DNA of 26,415 bases from Candidatus Vogelbacteria bacterium. GTDB lineage: Bacteria > Patescibacteria > Paceibacteria > UBA9973 > UBA12445. The position numbers and the translations under genes are program-made. This document shows positions 14,251 through 23,249 of the stretch, one piece after another. The stretch spans positions 1 through 26,415 of the forward strand of contig JACQCW010000016.1 in NCBI GenBank assembly GCA_016201425.1. Reading direction: 5' to 3'. Within the stretch, counting starts at the first letter, position 1; the number at the start of each line of letters is the position of its first letter. Under the pieces are notes generated by a model, which saw only the letters and a list, made by a program, of their open reading frames with translations, searched no databases and was not told the DNA's origin.

Positions 14251-15958
14251 TTATCTGAAAAGAATATACGTTTTGTCGATCATCGCCGTGACCTTCTCTC
14301 TGATCCTTGTGGTCAGACTTTTTCTTATTCAGATTGTGAATGGAAATGATTACACTCAGATGGGTGATCGCCAGTATTTAAAACCCTCATCAGATATTTT
14401 TTCCCGTGGATCGATTTTTTTTCAAGAAAAAGATGGAACATTGATTTCTGCCGCCACTTTAAAGACTCAATATATTGTAGCAATTAATCCTAATTTAATT
14501 CTAGATCCGTCCGATGCCTTCGCTAAGATAAATTCAATTTACACGATCAACAGGGACACTTTTATGGAAATGTGTAAGAAAAAAAATGATCCATATGAGG
14601 TTGTGTTCAAAACGTATGATAGTACGATTTCTGATAAAATTAAAAGCCTTGGAATTAGTGGTTTGGGTATATATAAAGAAAATGTTAGGTCATACCCAGG
14701 GGGAAAGCTTGCCGCTCACGTGTTGGGTCTCGTTGCTCAAGATAAGTCTGAGGGAGACAGGTTCGCTGGCAGATATGGTCTCGAAAGGTTTTATGACACA
14801 ATTTTGAGAAAGGATTCGAGCACTTTGTATGGTAACTTTTTTGCTGAAATGTTTTCTAATGTTAAAAAGACTGTGTCGTCTAGTGATCAAACATTTGTAT
14901 CTGGGGATATTGTGCTTAGTATTGAACCAAATGTTGAGTCGTTTATAAGTAAGGAGATTGATAACCTTAAAGTTGCATGGAATCCTGAATCAATTGGGGC
15001 GGTAATTATAGAACCCAAGACCGGTAGAATAATTGCGTCTTCTTTTTTACCAGATTTTGATCCAGGAAACTTTAGTCAGGAAAAGGTTTCTACTTTTTCA
15101 AACCCATTAGTGGAGAATGTTTTTGAACTGGGTTCTATTGTAAAACCTCTCACCATTTCGTCTGGGATAGATTCGGGTGTAATTAAGACAAATACACAAT
15201 ACGATGACAAAGGCTTCGTGCTCTTGAATGGTAAGAGGATCGAAAATCATGATAAGTTGGCCATGGGCAGAGTTGATATGCAAGCTGTTCTTGACAATTC
15301 TTTAAATACGGGTGCTGTGTTTGTAATGCAGCAGTTGGGGAGAGAGAAATTTAGGGGCTATATGAAGGCATTTGGACTAGGAGAAAAGACTGGGATTGAT
15401 TTACCGACCGAAACTCATGGATTAGTTGGTAATTTAAATAGTAAATATGAAGTTGACTATGCGACTGCAGCCTTTGGACAAGGCATAGCTCTGACGCCGA
15501 TTGGTGCCATTCGAGCTCTTTCTGTTTTGGCAAATGGTGGTCTTCTTGTAAGACCTCACCTTGTGGATAGAATAGAAGGCAATATGGGCATCACCAAAAT
15601 AATAGATACTACCGCAGAGCGTAGAGTTCTCACGGCAACGACGTCAGAGGAGGTGACAAGCATGCTCGTTCATGCTTTTGAACATGGTTTGTTGGGCGGT
15701 AAATATATGATTAAGCAATATAGTGTTGCTGCAAAAACTGGCACTGCACAGATTCCCGATGGTAAGGGTGGGTATAGTGATAAGACGCTACATTCTTTTT
15801 TTGGTTACTTCCCGGCATATAATTCTAGATTTTTAGTATTTCTTTACATGGTTGATCCAAAAAATGGGGCTCGATATTCTTCAGATACTCTTTCACAACC
15901 ATTTGTAAACATAACCAAGTTTTTGCTAAATTATTACGAGGTGCCCCCTGATAGATAA
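14240..15958 (+). CDS. ftsI: Division transpeptidase FtsI (PBP3)
   Basis: A 572-residue class B PBP for septal crosslinking. One transmembrane helix spans about residues 8-32, then the pedestal domain with RSYPGGKLAAHVLGLV (about 150-165), then the transpeptidase domain. Active-site motifs are SIVK (299-302), SLN (354-356) and KTG (499-501). No PASTA repeats follow. GAGG just before ATG 14240, inside ftsL, can act as SD. The S-x-N motif and neighbours in the division cluster distinguish it from the PBP2 at 4287. Confidence 0.93.
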   Translation: MKYSYLKRIYVLSIIAVTFSLILVVRLFLIQIVNGNDYTQMGDRQYLKPSSDIFSRGSIFFQEKDGTLISAATLKTQYIVAINPNLILDPSDAFAKINSIYTINRDTFMEMCKKKNDPYEVVFKTYDSTISDKIKSLGISGLGIYKENVRSYPGGKLAAHVLGLVAQDKSEGDRFAGRYGLERFYDTILRKDSSTLYGNFFAEMFSNVKKTVSSSDQTFVSGDIVLSIEPNVESFISKEIDNLKVAWNPESIGAVIIEPKTGRIIASSFLPDFDPGNFSQEKVSTFSNPLVENVFELGSIVKPLTISSGIDSGVIKTNTQYDDKGFVLLNGKRIENHDKLAMGRVDMQAVLDNSLNTGAVFVMQQLGREKFRGYMKAFGLGEKTGIDLPTETHGLVGNLNSKYEVDYATAAFGQGIALTPIGAIRALSVLANGGLLVRPHLVDRIEGNMGITKIIDTTAERRVLTATTSEEVTSMLVHAFEHGLLGGKYMIKQYSVAAKTGTAQIPDGKGGYSDKTLHSFFGYFPAYNSRFLVFLYMVDPKNGARYSSDTLSQPFVNITKFLLNYYEVPPDR

Positions 15959-15961
15959 CAT

Positions 15962-17269
15962 ATGATTAAACGGACAATAAAATTTATATTAATTTCCATA
16001 TTAACTCTCGAGGCAAGAGTAGTTGTTTGGAAATATCGCCCTAAAATTATAGGGGTTACAGGTAACGCCGGTAAGACTGGGACCAAAGAAGCGATCGCCG
16101 CTGTTTTAGGCTCTGACTTTTCTGTTTGGAAGAATGAGAAGAGTTACAATAGTGATATAGGTATCCCTTTAACTATTCTTCACTGTCAGAACGCATGGTC
16201 TAATATTTATCTTTGGGTTAAAAATATATTGGAGGGATTAATTTTAATTTTACTTCGACACAACTATCCCGAATGGCTCGTACTTGAGGTGGGAGCAGAT
16301 AGGCCGGGAGATATAAAAAAGTTTATATCTTGGATTAGGCCAGAGATGGTTGTTGTGACGAGAATTGGAGAAACTCCAGTTCATGTTGAAAATTTTTCGA
16401 GCAGGGACGAGTTGATTAAGGAGAAGATGGAATTAGTTAAAGCACTGCGCCCGGGCGGTTACCTTATTTTAAATGCTGATGATCCAGACGTGTTGAGGAT
16501 GAAGGATATGGTATTGGGCGCTCAGGTTGTTACTTTCGGGTTTTCTCCTAAAGCGAACTTAAGAGCATCAAATTATCACATAGCATATAATGAGGTAGAA
16601 CATGTAAAAATGCCCTGCGGAATTGGTTTTAGGATTGATTATGTCGGTAACGTAATCCCTATTCGAGTGAGTGGTATTATTGGAAGACATAATGTTTACT
16701 CGGCGCTTGCTGCTTGCGCAGTTGGAATTTCTTTGCGAGTTAATTTTATTATTATGGCAGAAGCGGTCGCCAAGTATGAGAGACCTGTCGGCAGGCTGAA
16801 GTTACTTGAGGGTATAAATAATTCAATAATTTTAGATGATACATATAATTCGTCACCTGCTGCAGTCTCATTGGCCCTGGAGTCGTTAGCAGATATTGAT
16901 ACGTCCGGCAAAAAGTTTATTGTTCTTGGTGATATGCTTGAACTAGGTAAGCATACTATGAACGAACATTTGTCTGTGGGAAAAAAGGTTTCACAGTATG
17001 GCGACGTCTTAATTACGGTTGGTCAACGTGCCAAACATATCGCTCAGGGTGCGCGCGAATCTGGAATGGATCAGAAAAATATTTTGTGCTTTAGTGATCC
17101 TTATGAGGCGGGATTATACTTGAAAGAAAAATTATCACCTGGCGACATTGTATTAATAAAGGGTTCTCAGGGAATGAGAATGGAAAGGGTTGTGGAAGAA
17201 ATTTTGGCTCGTCGGGATCAAAAGAAGTTACTTTTAGCGCGTCAAGACGAAGAGTGGCTTAAAAGGTAA
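15962..17269 (+). CDS. murF: MurF-type Mur ligase lacking the N-terminal substrate domain
   Basis: An ATP-dependent ligase that by family adds D-Ala-D-Ala to the UDP-MurNAc-tripeptide in the cytoplasm. The P-loop GVTGNAGKT is at residues 31-39, then LVLEVGAD (107-113), GRHNVYSALAA (241-251), DDTYNSSPA (292-300) and, near the end, KGSQGMRMERVVE, all MurF-like. In full-length MurF the P-loop sits at about residue 110, so the N-terminal UDP-substrate domain is missing. In its place is a short hydrophobic helix (about 5-24) that may touch the membrane. Length is 435 residues. It shares one base with the next gene's ATG (TAATG). The exact substrate is uncertain because of the missing domain. Confidence 0.82.
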   Translation: MIKRTIKFILISILTLEARVVVWKYRPKIIGVTGNAGKTGTKEAIAAVLGSDFSVWKNEKSYNSDIGIPLTILHCQNAWSNIYLWVKNILEGLILILLRHNYPEWLVLEVGADRPGDIKKFISWIRPEMVVVTRIGETPVHVENFSSRDELIKEKMELVKALRPGGYLILNADDPDVLRMKDMVLGAQVVTFGFSPKANLRASNYHIAYNEVEHVKMPCGIGFRIDYVGNVIPIRVSGIIGRHNVYSALAACAVGISLRVNFIIMAEAVAKYERPVGRLKLLEGINNSIILDDTYNSSPAAVSLALESLADIDTSGKKFIVLGDMLELGKHTMNEHLSVGKKVSQYGDVLITVGQRAKHIAQGARESGMDQKNILCFSDPYEAGLYLKEKLSPGDIVLIKGSQGMRMERVVEEILARRDQKKLLLARQDEEWLKR

Positions 17270-17490
17270 TGTATATAAAGGTTAAAGTTACTACCGGAGT
17301 TAAGGGTGAATCTGTCGAAAGATTGAAAGATGATCTTTTAAAAATTTCTGTTAGAGAAAAACCAGAAAGGAATTTGGCGAACGACAGAGTTAAGGAGTTG
17401 CTGGCCGCTTTCTTTGGGATTACTGTTGGTAAGGTCAGGTTAATCTCTGGACACCATAGTAGAAGTAAAATTTTTTCAATATCAAATTAA
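17269..17490 (+). CDS. DUF167/YggU-family small protein
   Basis: A 73-residue protein with the family pattern: an N-terminal strand with KVKVTTGVKGE (family VxPxAKK), a central ERNLANDRVKELLAAFFG helix (family GxANxxLxxxLA) and a final VRLISGHHSRSKIFSI (family GxxSRxKxxxI). Function is unknown across bacteria. It overlaps the murF stop by one base and ends the division-cluster transcript. The A-rich stretch after the stop belongs to a hairpin that terminates the gene coming the other way. Confidence 0.8.
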   Translation: MYIKVKVTTGVKGESVERLKDDLLKISVREKPERNLANDRVKELLAAFFGITVGKVRLISGHHSRSKIFSISN

Positions 17491-17512
17491 AAACCCCCTT
17501 TGACTTCAGGGG
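17488..17512 (-). terminator. Hairpin terminator for the minus-strand orphan gene
   Basis: On the minus strand CCCCT (17512-17508) pairs with AGGGG (17499-17495) over an eight-base loop. A G and then a T run follow (A run at 17488-17493 on plus). It begins right after the minus-strand stop codon. The stem is short, so strength is moderate. It does not look functional on the plus strand. Confidence 0.5.
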
Positions 17513-17513
17513 A

Positions 17514-17870
17514 TCATAGAAGAGACTTTTTACTAAATACTATATAAAGAACTGTACCCGCTGGTCCCGAGAATCCGGTAATGTCTTCGGCAAAAGTTGT
17601 ACCTCGCTCTAACCAATGATCCAATGTTGTGCTTGCAATCTTGGGGAAATGGACATGAACGTTTCTGGATCCGAAACAAAAGTCTATATGCCGTGAGGTC
17701 AATATTTTTAGGGGCTTAATTGTCACGATTTTGTCGGGACCAGAAAGAATTATTGCCACACGTCTAGACTCCAGCTTTGAATCAAGACCAATATATTGAC
17801 CGGGGAAGTATCGGGGTGTATTTTTGACCATAGCCACCTCTCTTTCAAATCTGTCTTTAGTTATAAGCAT
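17514..17870 (-). CDS. Unrecognised 118-residue protein
   Basis: A minus-strand gene set between two plus-strand operons. The protein starts MLITKDRFEREVAMVKNTPR. It is soluble with several strand-like segments (RRVAIILSGPDKIVTIKPL, GTVLYIVFSKKSLL) and a His/Cys-bearing middle (RHIDFCFGSRNVHVHF). It has no signal peptide or membrane span, and I recognise no family. The terminator directly after the stop and the shared 117-base upstream region with the divergent gene at 17987 support a real unit. Its promoter is unclear. Confidence 0.62.
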   Translation of the reverse strand: MLITKDRFEREVAMVKNTPRYFPGQYIGLDSKLESRRVAIILSGPDKIVTIKPLKILTSRHIDFCFGSRNVHVHFPKIASTTLDHWLERGTTFAEDITGFSGPAGTVLYIVFSKKSLL

Positions 17871-17893
17871 ATTATTGTAAATGTCAACATATC

Positions 17894-17922
17894 TTTACAA
17901 AAGTATAAAACAATGATATACT
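17894..17922 (+). promoter_or_regulatory. Promoter of the basic-protein gene
   Basis: TTTACA (17894-17899) and TATACT (17917-17922) have a 17-base spacer, with a TGa extended -10. The expected leader is about 58 bases before ATG 17987, ending in a strong SD. Confidence 0.7.
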
Positions 17923-17973
17923 GCAAATACAATAAGTTCATTAAAAACCAATAGTTTTTTTCTTACAGTTGGG

Positions 17974-17982
17974 AAGGAGAGG
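17974..17982 (+). promoter_or_regulatory. SD that fixes the start of the basic-protein gene
   Basis: AAGGAGAGG lies four bases before ATG 17987. An in-frame TTG at 17969 precedes this SD and is therefore rejected as the start. Confidence 0.7.
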
Positions 17983-17986
17983 AACC

Positions 17987-18490
17987 ATGGCTGACGAAGA
18001 TTCTAACGAAGTTGATGTAGATGTGGTTGCGATCCAGAAGGCGAGACTGAAGAAGGAGATCGAATTGCGAAAAGAGGAATCCCGAAAGAGAGCGCGACGG
18101 ATAACCCTTAAGGCTCTTGAAGAACTTCGTGATCCGTCATCTAACCCATTCGCGGAACTCGGCAAGCTTTATCGAGGGACGACGCTCAGTAGACTCTCCT
18201 CCGAAAAGGCTGCCGCTAAGGAAGCGCGCCGTCAGAAGAGGCTTGAAGCCACACGAGTGGGACTAGCCCTTATCCATGAGGAGATGGTGCATAAGAAGCC
18301 CGTGGTTTCCTCATCGCCACAAAAGCAAAAGCAGCGGACTCAGAAGTCTGACCGCAACAAGAAGAGTGGTTCACAGGATTCGTCACATCGACCTCGACGT
18401 GAGCTGGTGGTCAACGAGGAGGATGTGCCGGAGGAATATCTTTACGGCACTGCCAAAAGTAAGCGTCGACGAAGGGTACGTAGATCTTAG
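17987..18490 (+). CDS. Unrecognised very basic 167-residue protein
   Basis: An acidic N terminus (MADEDSNEVDVDVV) leads to a long Lys/Arg/Glu-rich helical stretch (about 14-45), a second such stretch (about 75-90), a Ser/Gln/Lys-rich low-complexity segment (about 110-135) and a strongly basic tail, SKRRRRVRRS. The tail and composition suggest contact with DNA, RNA or ribosomes. No domain is recognised. The gene is more G+C-rich than its neighbours (one 60-base line counted at 50% against 38% in murF). It has its own extended -10 promoter, a strong SD and a strong terminator, so it is a single-gene unit. Confidence 0.72.
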   Translation: MADEDSNEVDVDVVAIQKARLKKEIELRKEESRKRARRITLKALEELRDPSSNPFAELGKLYRGTTLSRLSSEKAAAKEARRQKRLEATRVGLALIHEEMVHKKPVVSSSPQKQKQRTQKSDRNKKSGSQDSSHRPRRELVVNEEDVPEEYLYGTAKSKRRRRVRRS

Positions 18491-18499
18491 GGTTTAGTT

Positions 18500-18534
18500 G
18501 CCCTCTCGATTAGTTTCGAGAGGGCTATTTTTTT
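18500..18534 (+). terminator. Strong intrinsic terminator after the basic-protein gene
   Basis: A perfect 10-bp stem, GCCCTCTCGA (18500-18509) with TCGAGAGGGC (18516-18525), a six-base loop and a T-rich tail to 18534. Confidence 0.92.
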
Positions 18535-18540
18535 AAAAAC

Positions 18541-18568
18541 TTGACTAACACTTTCAATAATTTATAAT
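18541..18568 (+). promoter_or_regulatory. Promoter of the grpE-dnaK-dnaJ operon
   Basis: TTGACT (18541-18546) and a perfect TATAAT (18563-18568) are 16 bases apart. The predicted leader is only about nine bases. No CIRCE inverted repeat (TTAGCACTC-type) is seen nearby, so this looks like a plain vegetative promoter. Confidence 0.75.
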
Positions 18569-18583
18569 GCTTATACAAATAGT

Positions 18584-19177
18584 ATGTCAGACGAAAATAA
18601 TCAACAAAACAAAGATAGTTCCGAAGAAGATATCATAATGGATGATGACATCGAGCTGTCCTTGGAAGATTCGGCTCTAGATTTTCAAGATAAAGTTAAA
18701 AAACTTAAGAGTAAACTTAAGGATATCACAAAAGAAAAAGAGGAGTACTTAAACGGTTGGCAAAGGTGTAGGGCAGATTTTGTGAATGCCAAAAAGGCGA
18801 CAGAACGAGATCGGACTGGACTTATGGAAACGATCACCGAATCGTTGGTTAAGGATCTTTTGCCTGTATTAGATAGTTTTGATTTGGCGTTTCAAAATAA
18901 CGGTGGAACAAATACTGCTCCGGAGGTTTGGCGTCAGGGCTTCTCTGGTATATACTCTAAAATGTTAGATGCACTTCAACGGTATGGACTTCGGCAGATA
19001 GGAGAAATTGGAGAAAAGTTTGATATAAAAAAACATCAGCCGGTTGCTATGATGGACGTAGGTGAGGAAGGGTTAGATGATACTGTAACCGAAGTCTTCC
19101 AGAAGGGTTATATGGTAAACGAGAGAGTTATAAGGCCAGCAAAAGTGAAAGTGGGGCAATTTAGGAAAAGTGAGTAA
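18584..19177 (+). CDS. grpE: Nucleotide exchange factor GrpE
   Basis: A 197-residue co-chaperone that releases ADP from DnaK. A disordered acidic N terminus (to about residue 30) precedes the long dimerising helix (about 31-75, containing EYLNGWQRCRADFVNAKKATERD). A four-helix segment with LLPVLDSFDLAFQN follows, then the C-terminal beta wing with FDIKKHQPVAMMDV and VFQKGYMVNERVIRPAKVKV. The start is close behind the promoter and there is no SD. dnaK follows after 13 bases. Confidence 0.94.
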   Translation: MSDENNQQNKDSSEEDIIMDDDIELSLEDSALDFQDKVKKLKSKLKDITKEKEEYLNGWQRCRADFVNAKKATERDRTGLMETITESLVKDLLPVLDSFDLAFQNNGGTNTAPEVWRQGFSGIYSKMLDALQRYGLRQIGEIGEKFDIKKHQPVAMMDVGEEGLDDTVTEVFQKGYMVNERVIRPAKVKVGQFRKSE

Positions 19178-19190
19178 TTAAATAAAAAAC

Positions 19191-21083
19191 ATGTCAAAAA
19201 TATTAGGAATAGATTTGGGAACCACGAACTCTGCGATGGCGATCGTTGAGGGTGGAGAACCAAAGATAATAGAAAATGCGGAAGGAGTTAGGACCACTCC
19301 GTCTGTTGTAGCTATCTCGAAAGCGAATGAAAGGTTGGTTGGTCAATTGGCCAAGAGGCAGAGCGTTACAAACCCACAGAATACTATTTATGGTATCAAA
19401 AGGTTTATGGGCCACAGATTTGACGACAAGGAAGTTCAGAAGGATAAAGCAGCTGTTCCCTTTACAGTTGAGGCGGGTGCTGATGGTGGTTCAAAAGTAA
19501 AGATGCGAGACCAGTTCTATACTCCTGAAGAGATTTCGTCGATGATCTTACAAAAGTTGAAGACTGATGCCGAGGCAAAGCTTGGCGAGAAAATAACTGA
19601 GGCAGTTATTACTGTGCCGGCTTATTTTAGTGATGCACAACGACAGGCGACAAAGAATGCGGGCGAGATTGCTGGCTTTACTGTTAAGAGAATAATTAAT
19701 GAACCAACAGCAGCAGCTTTGGCCTACGGTTTTAATAAAAAGAAGAATGAGAAGATCGCTGTCTATGATTTTGGTGGAGGAACTTTTGATATTTCGGTTC
19801 TCGAAATTGGTGACGATGTGATAGAAGTTAAGGCCACAGATGGAGATAGTCATATGGGCGGTGAAGACATCGACCAGAAGATTATAAAGTGGATTGTCGA
19901 TGAGTTTAAAAAGCAAAGCGGGATCGACGTTTCGACTGACCCGTTAGCACTTCAAAGACTGAAGGAGGCCGCAGAAAAAGCCAAACATGACCTATCGAAC
20001 GTAAAAGAGGTCGAGATCAATATTCCATTTATCACTTCTGACGCGGCTGGCCCAAAGCATTTATTGATGCAGATGACGAGAGCTATCCTCGAGGGACTTG
20101 CCTCTGAATATATCAAAAGATCTGTTGAAATTACCAAGAGGGCTGTGGAAGCATCTAGATTTAAGTTTTCCGAAATAGACGAAGTGATTATGGTTGGTGG
20201 ACAGACGAGAATGCCAGCGATTATTGATGCCGTGAGAGAAGTATTTGGCAAGGAGCCGAATCGAAGCATTAATCCAGATGAAGTTGTTGCGGTCGGAGCC
20301 GCAATTCAGGGCGGCATCATGCAGGGAGATGTAAAGGATGTTTTACTTCTCGATGTGATCCCACTGTCTCTTGGAATTGAGACTATGGGTGGGGTGTCGA
20401 CAAAGTTAATCGATAAAAATACGACAATTCCAACCTCTAGAACACAAATATTTTCAACGGCGGCCGATAATCAAACGTCTGTTGAGATTCACGTCATTCA
20501 GGGTGAGAGACCTATGGCTGTTGATAACAAAACTCTGGGAAAGTTTATGCTTGATGGGATAGCGCCGGCGCCAAGAGGTTTGCCACAGGTTGAAGTTTCG
20601 TTTGATGTTGATGTTAATGGTATCTTGAGCGTAGCTGCTAAGGATAAGGCAACAAGTAAATCACAATCAATCAAGATTCAGGCGCGTGGCGGATTAAGTC
20701 AGGAAGATATCGATAAGATGAAGAAGGATGCCGAGGTGCATGCTGCAGATGATCAAAAGAAGAAAGAGGGGGTTGATATAATAAATAATGCTGACGCCCT
20801 TATTGTTACGGCTGAAAAGAGTTTGAAGGAGGCCGAAGGTAAGGTCTCGGCCGATATCGTCACGGGGGTTAGATCAAAAATCGATGTACTTAAAAAGTTG
20901 AAAGATGAAAGAAAAATTGATGAAACAAAAAAGGCGACTGACGAACTTTTTACCGAAATGCAGAAGATTGGCGAAGCGATCTATAAAAATAACCAGAATA
21001 ATCCTGAGCAGGCGGGTGGTCCTGATGAACCAAAGAAAGATGATAATATTAGGGATGCGGAGTTTGACGAGGGCAAAAAGTAA
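19191..21083 (+). CDS. dnaK: Chaperone DnaK (Hsp70)
   Basis: A 630-residue full-length Hsp70 that binds and folds unfolded proteins in an ATP cycle with GrpE and DnaJ. The ATPase domain shows [17 protein letters not shown] at the start, then [31 protein letters not shown] and [13 protein letters not shown]. The interdomain linker is [16 protein letters not shown]. The substrate domain and helical lid follow, ending in a charged tail ([16 protein letters not shown]). The gene lacks a recognisable SD (upstream ATTAAATAAAAAAC), so translation may rely on coupling to grpE or on an unstructured leader. Confidence 0.97.
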   Translation: MSKILGIDLGTTNSAMAIVEGGEPKIIENAEGVRTTPSVVAISKANERLVGQLAKRQSVTNPQNTIYGIKRFMGHRFDDKEVQKDKAAVPFTVEAGADGGSKVKMRDQFYTPEEISSMILQKLKTDAEAKLGEKITEAVITVPAYFSDAQRQATKNAGEIAGFTVKRIINEPTAAALAYGFNKKKNEKIAVYDFGGGTFDISVLEIGDDVIEVKATDGDSHMGGEDIDQKIIKWIVDEFKKQSGIDVSTDPLALQRLKEAAEKAKHDLSNVKEVEINIPFITSDAAGPKHLLMQMTRAILEGLASEYIKRSVEITKRAVEASRFKFSEIDEVIMVGGQTRMPAIIDAVREVFGKEPNRSINPDEVVAVGAAIQGGIMQGDVKDVLLLDVIPLSLGIETMGGVSTKLIDKNTTIPTSRTQIFSTAADNQTSVEIHVIQGERPMAVDNKTLGKFMLDGIAPAPRGLPQVEVSFDVDVNGILSVAAKDKATSKSQSIKIQARGGLSQEDIDKMKKDAEVHAADDQKKKEGVDIINNADALIVTAEKSLKEAEGKVSADIVTGVRSKIDVLKKLKDERKIDETKKATDELFTEMQKIGEAIYKNNQNNPEQAGGPDEPKKDDNIRDAEFDEGKK

Positions 21084-21107
21084 TCTAGAAATAACTTAAA
21101 ATAATTC

Positions 21108-22199
21108 ATGGACTATTACCAAATTCTTGGTGTAGAAAAGAAGGCGTCGAAGGACGATATTAAAAAGGCTTTTCATAAACTTGCTCACAAGTATCACCCC
21201 GATAAAAATAATGGTGATGAGAAAAAGTTTAAAGAGGTGAACGAGGCCTATCAGGTCCTCTTGGACGACAAGAAGAGAGCGGAGTATGATGCTTACGGCA
21301 GAGTTTTTAGTGGTGGCGGAGCACCAGGTGGTCCTGGCGATGCTGGGAATGGTTTTGGCGGCTTCGACTTCGGTGATCTTTTTAGAAATGGACAAAGTGG
21401 CGGATCTGGCCAACCTGACTTAGAGGATTTGTTCCAGGGATTTTTTGGTGGAGCACGCGGTGGTGCTAGTAGAACTCGACGCGGTAGGGATATTTCTATT
21501 GATCTTGAAATAAATTTTTCGGAGTCTATTTTTGGAACCGAGAGAAAGGTATTGATCACGAAGGTTGGTCTTTGTGAAACCTGCGGCGGAAGTGGAGCAA
21601 AGAAGGGATCATCTTTAATTAAGTGCGCACAATGCGGTGGCAAAGGTAGGCTAAAAGAGACGAGAAGATCCATCCTTGGTACATTTACTACAGAAAGCGA
21701 ATGTGACAATTGTGCAGGATCGGGCGAGGTCCCAAAGGAAAAGTGTTCAGTTTGCGGCGGTCAAGGTGTACTAAAGAAAAATGAGGAGATAGCCATAAAG
21801 ATTCCGCCAGGCATAGAGGATGGCGAGATGATCAGACTTAATGGACAAGGGGAGGCCGTGGCAAAAGGAATGCCAGGAGATTTGTATGTAAAAATTCACG
21901 TTGAGTCACATCCCGTATTTAGTCGAGAAGGCAACAATTTGGTAATGGACCTGTCTGTAAAGTTGAGTGACTCATTACTTGGCGCGACGTATGACGTTAC
22001 CACACTTGATGGCCCAATTAAGTTAAAAATTCCTCAGGGGGTTACGTTTGGCGAAATACTTAGAGTCAAGGGTAAGGGCGTTCCTGTTGATAAATATAGA
22101 CGCGGTGATCTACTTGTGAGGATATTAATTAAGATACCTTCTCGATTATCTAAGAAGGCACTTGATATGGTTGAAAAACTGAAAGAAGAAGGTTTATAG
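21108..22199 (+). CDS. dnaJ: Co-chaperone DnaJ (Hsp40, type I)
   Basis: A 363-residue type I J-protein that delivers substrates to DnaK and triggers ATP hydrolysis. The J domain has HPD at residues 30-32. A Gly/Phe-rich linker spans about 65-120. The zinc domain has all four CxxCxGxG repeats: [24 protein letters not shown] and CSVCGGQG. Two C-terminal beta domains follow. No SD is visible. It is the third gene of the chaperone operon, and the phospholipase-D gene starts seven bases after its stop. Confidence 0.96.
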   Translation: MDYYQILGVEKKASKDDIKKAFHKLAHKYHPDKNNGDEKKFKEVNEAYQVLLDDKKRAEYDAYGRVFSGGGAPGGPGDAGNGFGGFDFGDLFRNGQSGGSGQPDLEDLFQGFFGGARGGASRTRRGRDISIDLEINFSESIFGTERKVLITKVGLCETCGGSGAKKGSSLIKCAQCGGKGRLKETRRSILGTFTTESECDNCAGSGEVPKEKCSVCGGQGVLKKNEEIAIKIPPGIEDGEMIRLNGQGEAVAKGMPGDLYVKIHVESHPVFSREGNNLVMDLSVKLSDSLLGATYDVTTLDGPIKLKIPQGVTFGEILRVKGKGVPVDKYRRGDLLVRILIKIPSRLSKKALDMVEKLKEEGL

Positions 22200-22206
22200 T
22201 CAACAA

Positions 22207-23247
22207 GTGATTGCCCACAAATTTTATACAAACTCCGAACGTTCTTGGGTGGCCATGCTCGATGCGATTAAGACTGCCCAAAAAAATATCTATTGGGAGA
22301 GTTATATATTTGAAGACGACATGTCTCCCCAGTTTAACTTTTTTGACACTTTAATTGCTAAGGCACGTCGGGGTGTAAGGGTTGCGATAGTTTTGGACGG
22401 TTTTGGTAGTCTTGGATTGAGCAACCAGTCGATTACACGACTTACAGAAGCGGGCGTTGATATTGTGTTTTTCAATCGTTGGTTTAGAAGGATCCATAGA
22501 AAAGTTTTAATCGTGGACAACTCTCTCGTTTTCTTGGGCGGAGTTAACATCGGTGATAAATACAAGAAGTGGATGGATTTGCATGTGCGATTAAGTGGGA
22601 AGAATATTGTTAAGGCGTTGACGAGATCATTTGCACAATCCTATTTCTTCGCCGGCGGTATAGACAATGAAATTTTAAAACTGAGAAAAGGTGTTAAGCT
22701 CAAAAAGACCAAGCTTTGGTTGCTTGAAAACTTTCCATGGGTAGGTAAATTGATGCTCCGGCCATTTTATAAAGAAAAGATTGCCTTGTCCCAAGAACGA
22801 ATTACTCTAGTAACGCCGTACTTTGTGCCACATCGCTGGCTCATTAAGTCGCTCGAGCGTGCGAGGGCAAGAGGAGTACGTGTTGATGTCATTGTGCCAG
22901 CCGATACAGATGCCTTATTTTTTAATTTCGTGAATCATGTCTTTGTGTCTTCATTGAGTAAGTCTGGGATAAACTTTTTTATGACAAAGGACATGATTCA
23001 TGCCAAAGCTTTTTTGGTTGATGATAAGGTGGGATTAGTCGGATCAAATAATATTGATGCGTTGAGTTTTGATATTAATGCTGAAGCGGGAATAACATTT
23101 AAGAATAAAGAAATGGTAAGAGATCTCAAAAATATTATTGATATTTGGGAGGCCGACGCTGTTCCGTTCAAACATAATTCAAAGTTTGAAAGTTGGCCAT
23201 ATAAAATCGCCGAGTGGCTCGTGCGAATTATACAGCCCGTATTGTAG
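22207..23247 (+). CDS. Phospholipase-D-family protein, cardiolipin-synthase-like
   Basis: A 346-residue protein with two HKD motifs: H97-R-K99 with D104 (IHRKVLIVDN), and H265-A-K267 with D272 (MIHAKAFLVDD). Each is followed by a G-G/S-x-N element (GGVN, GSNN). This two-motif form fits bacterial cardiolipin synthases, which join two phosphatidylglycerols. There is no N-terminal membrane anchor, as in ClsB-type enzymes, but a basic/aromatic patch (about 160-190) could bind the membrane. The start is GTG 22207 without an SD; no better start precedes the family core. Linkage to dnaJ looks like co-transcription without functional link. It runs head-on into cysS with a two-base gap between stops. 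Confidence 0.82.
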   Translation: MIAHKFYTNSERSWVAMLDAIKTAQKNIYWESYIFEDDMSPQFNFFDTLIAKARRGVRVAIVLDGFGSLGLSNQSITRLTEAGVDIVFFNRWFRRIHRKVLIVDNSLVFLGGVNIGDKYKKWMDLHVRLSGKNIVKALTRSFAQSYFFAGGIDNEILKLRKGVKLKKTKLWLLENFPWVGKLMLRPFYKEKIALSQERITLVTPYFVPHRWLIKSLERARARGVRVDVIVPADTDALFFNFVNHVFVSSLSKSGINFFMTKDMIHAKAFLVDDKVGLVGSNNIDALSFDINAEAGITFKNKEMVRDLKNIIDIWEADAVPFKHNSKFESWPYKIAEWLVRIIQPVL

Positions 23248-23249
23248 TT

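Noticed and set aside
17874..17879. Minus-strand TACAAT next to ATG 17870, which looked like another leaderless promoter
   Set aside because: Only three bases separate it from the ATG, so transcription would start inside the coding region.
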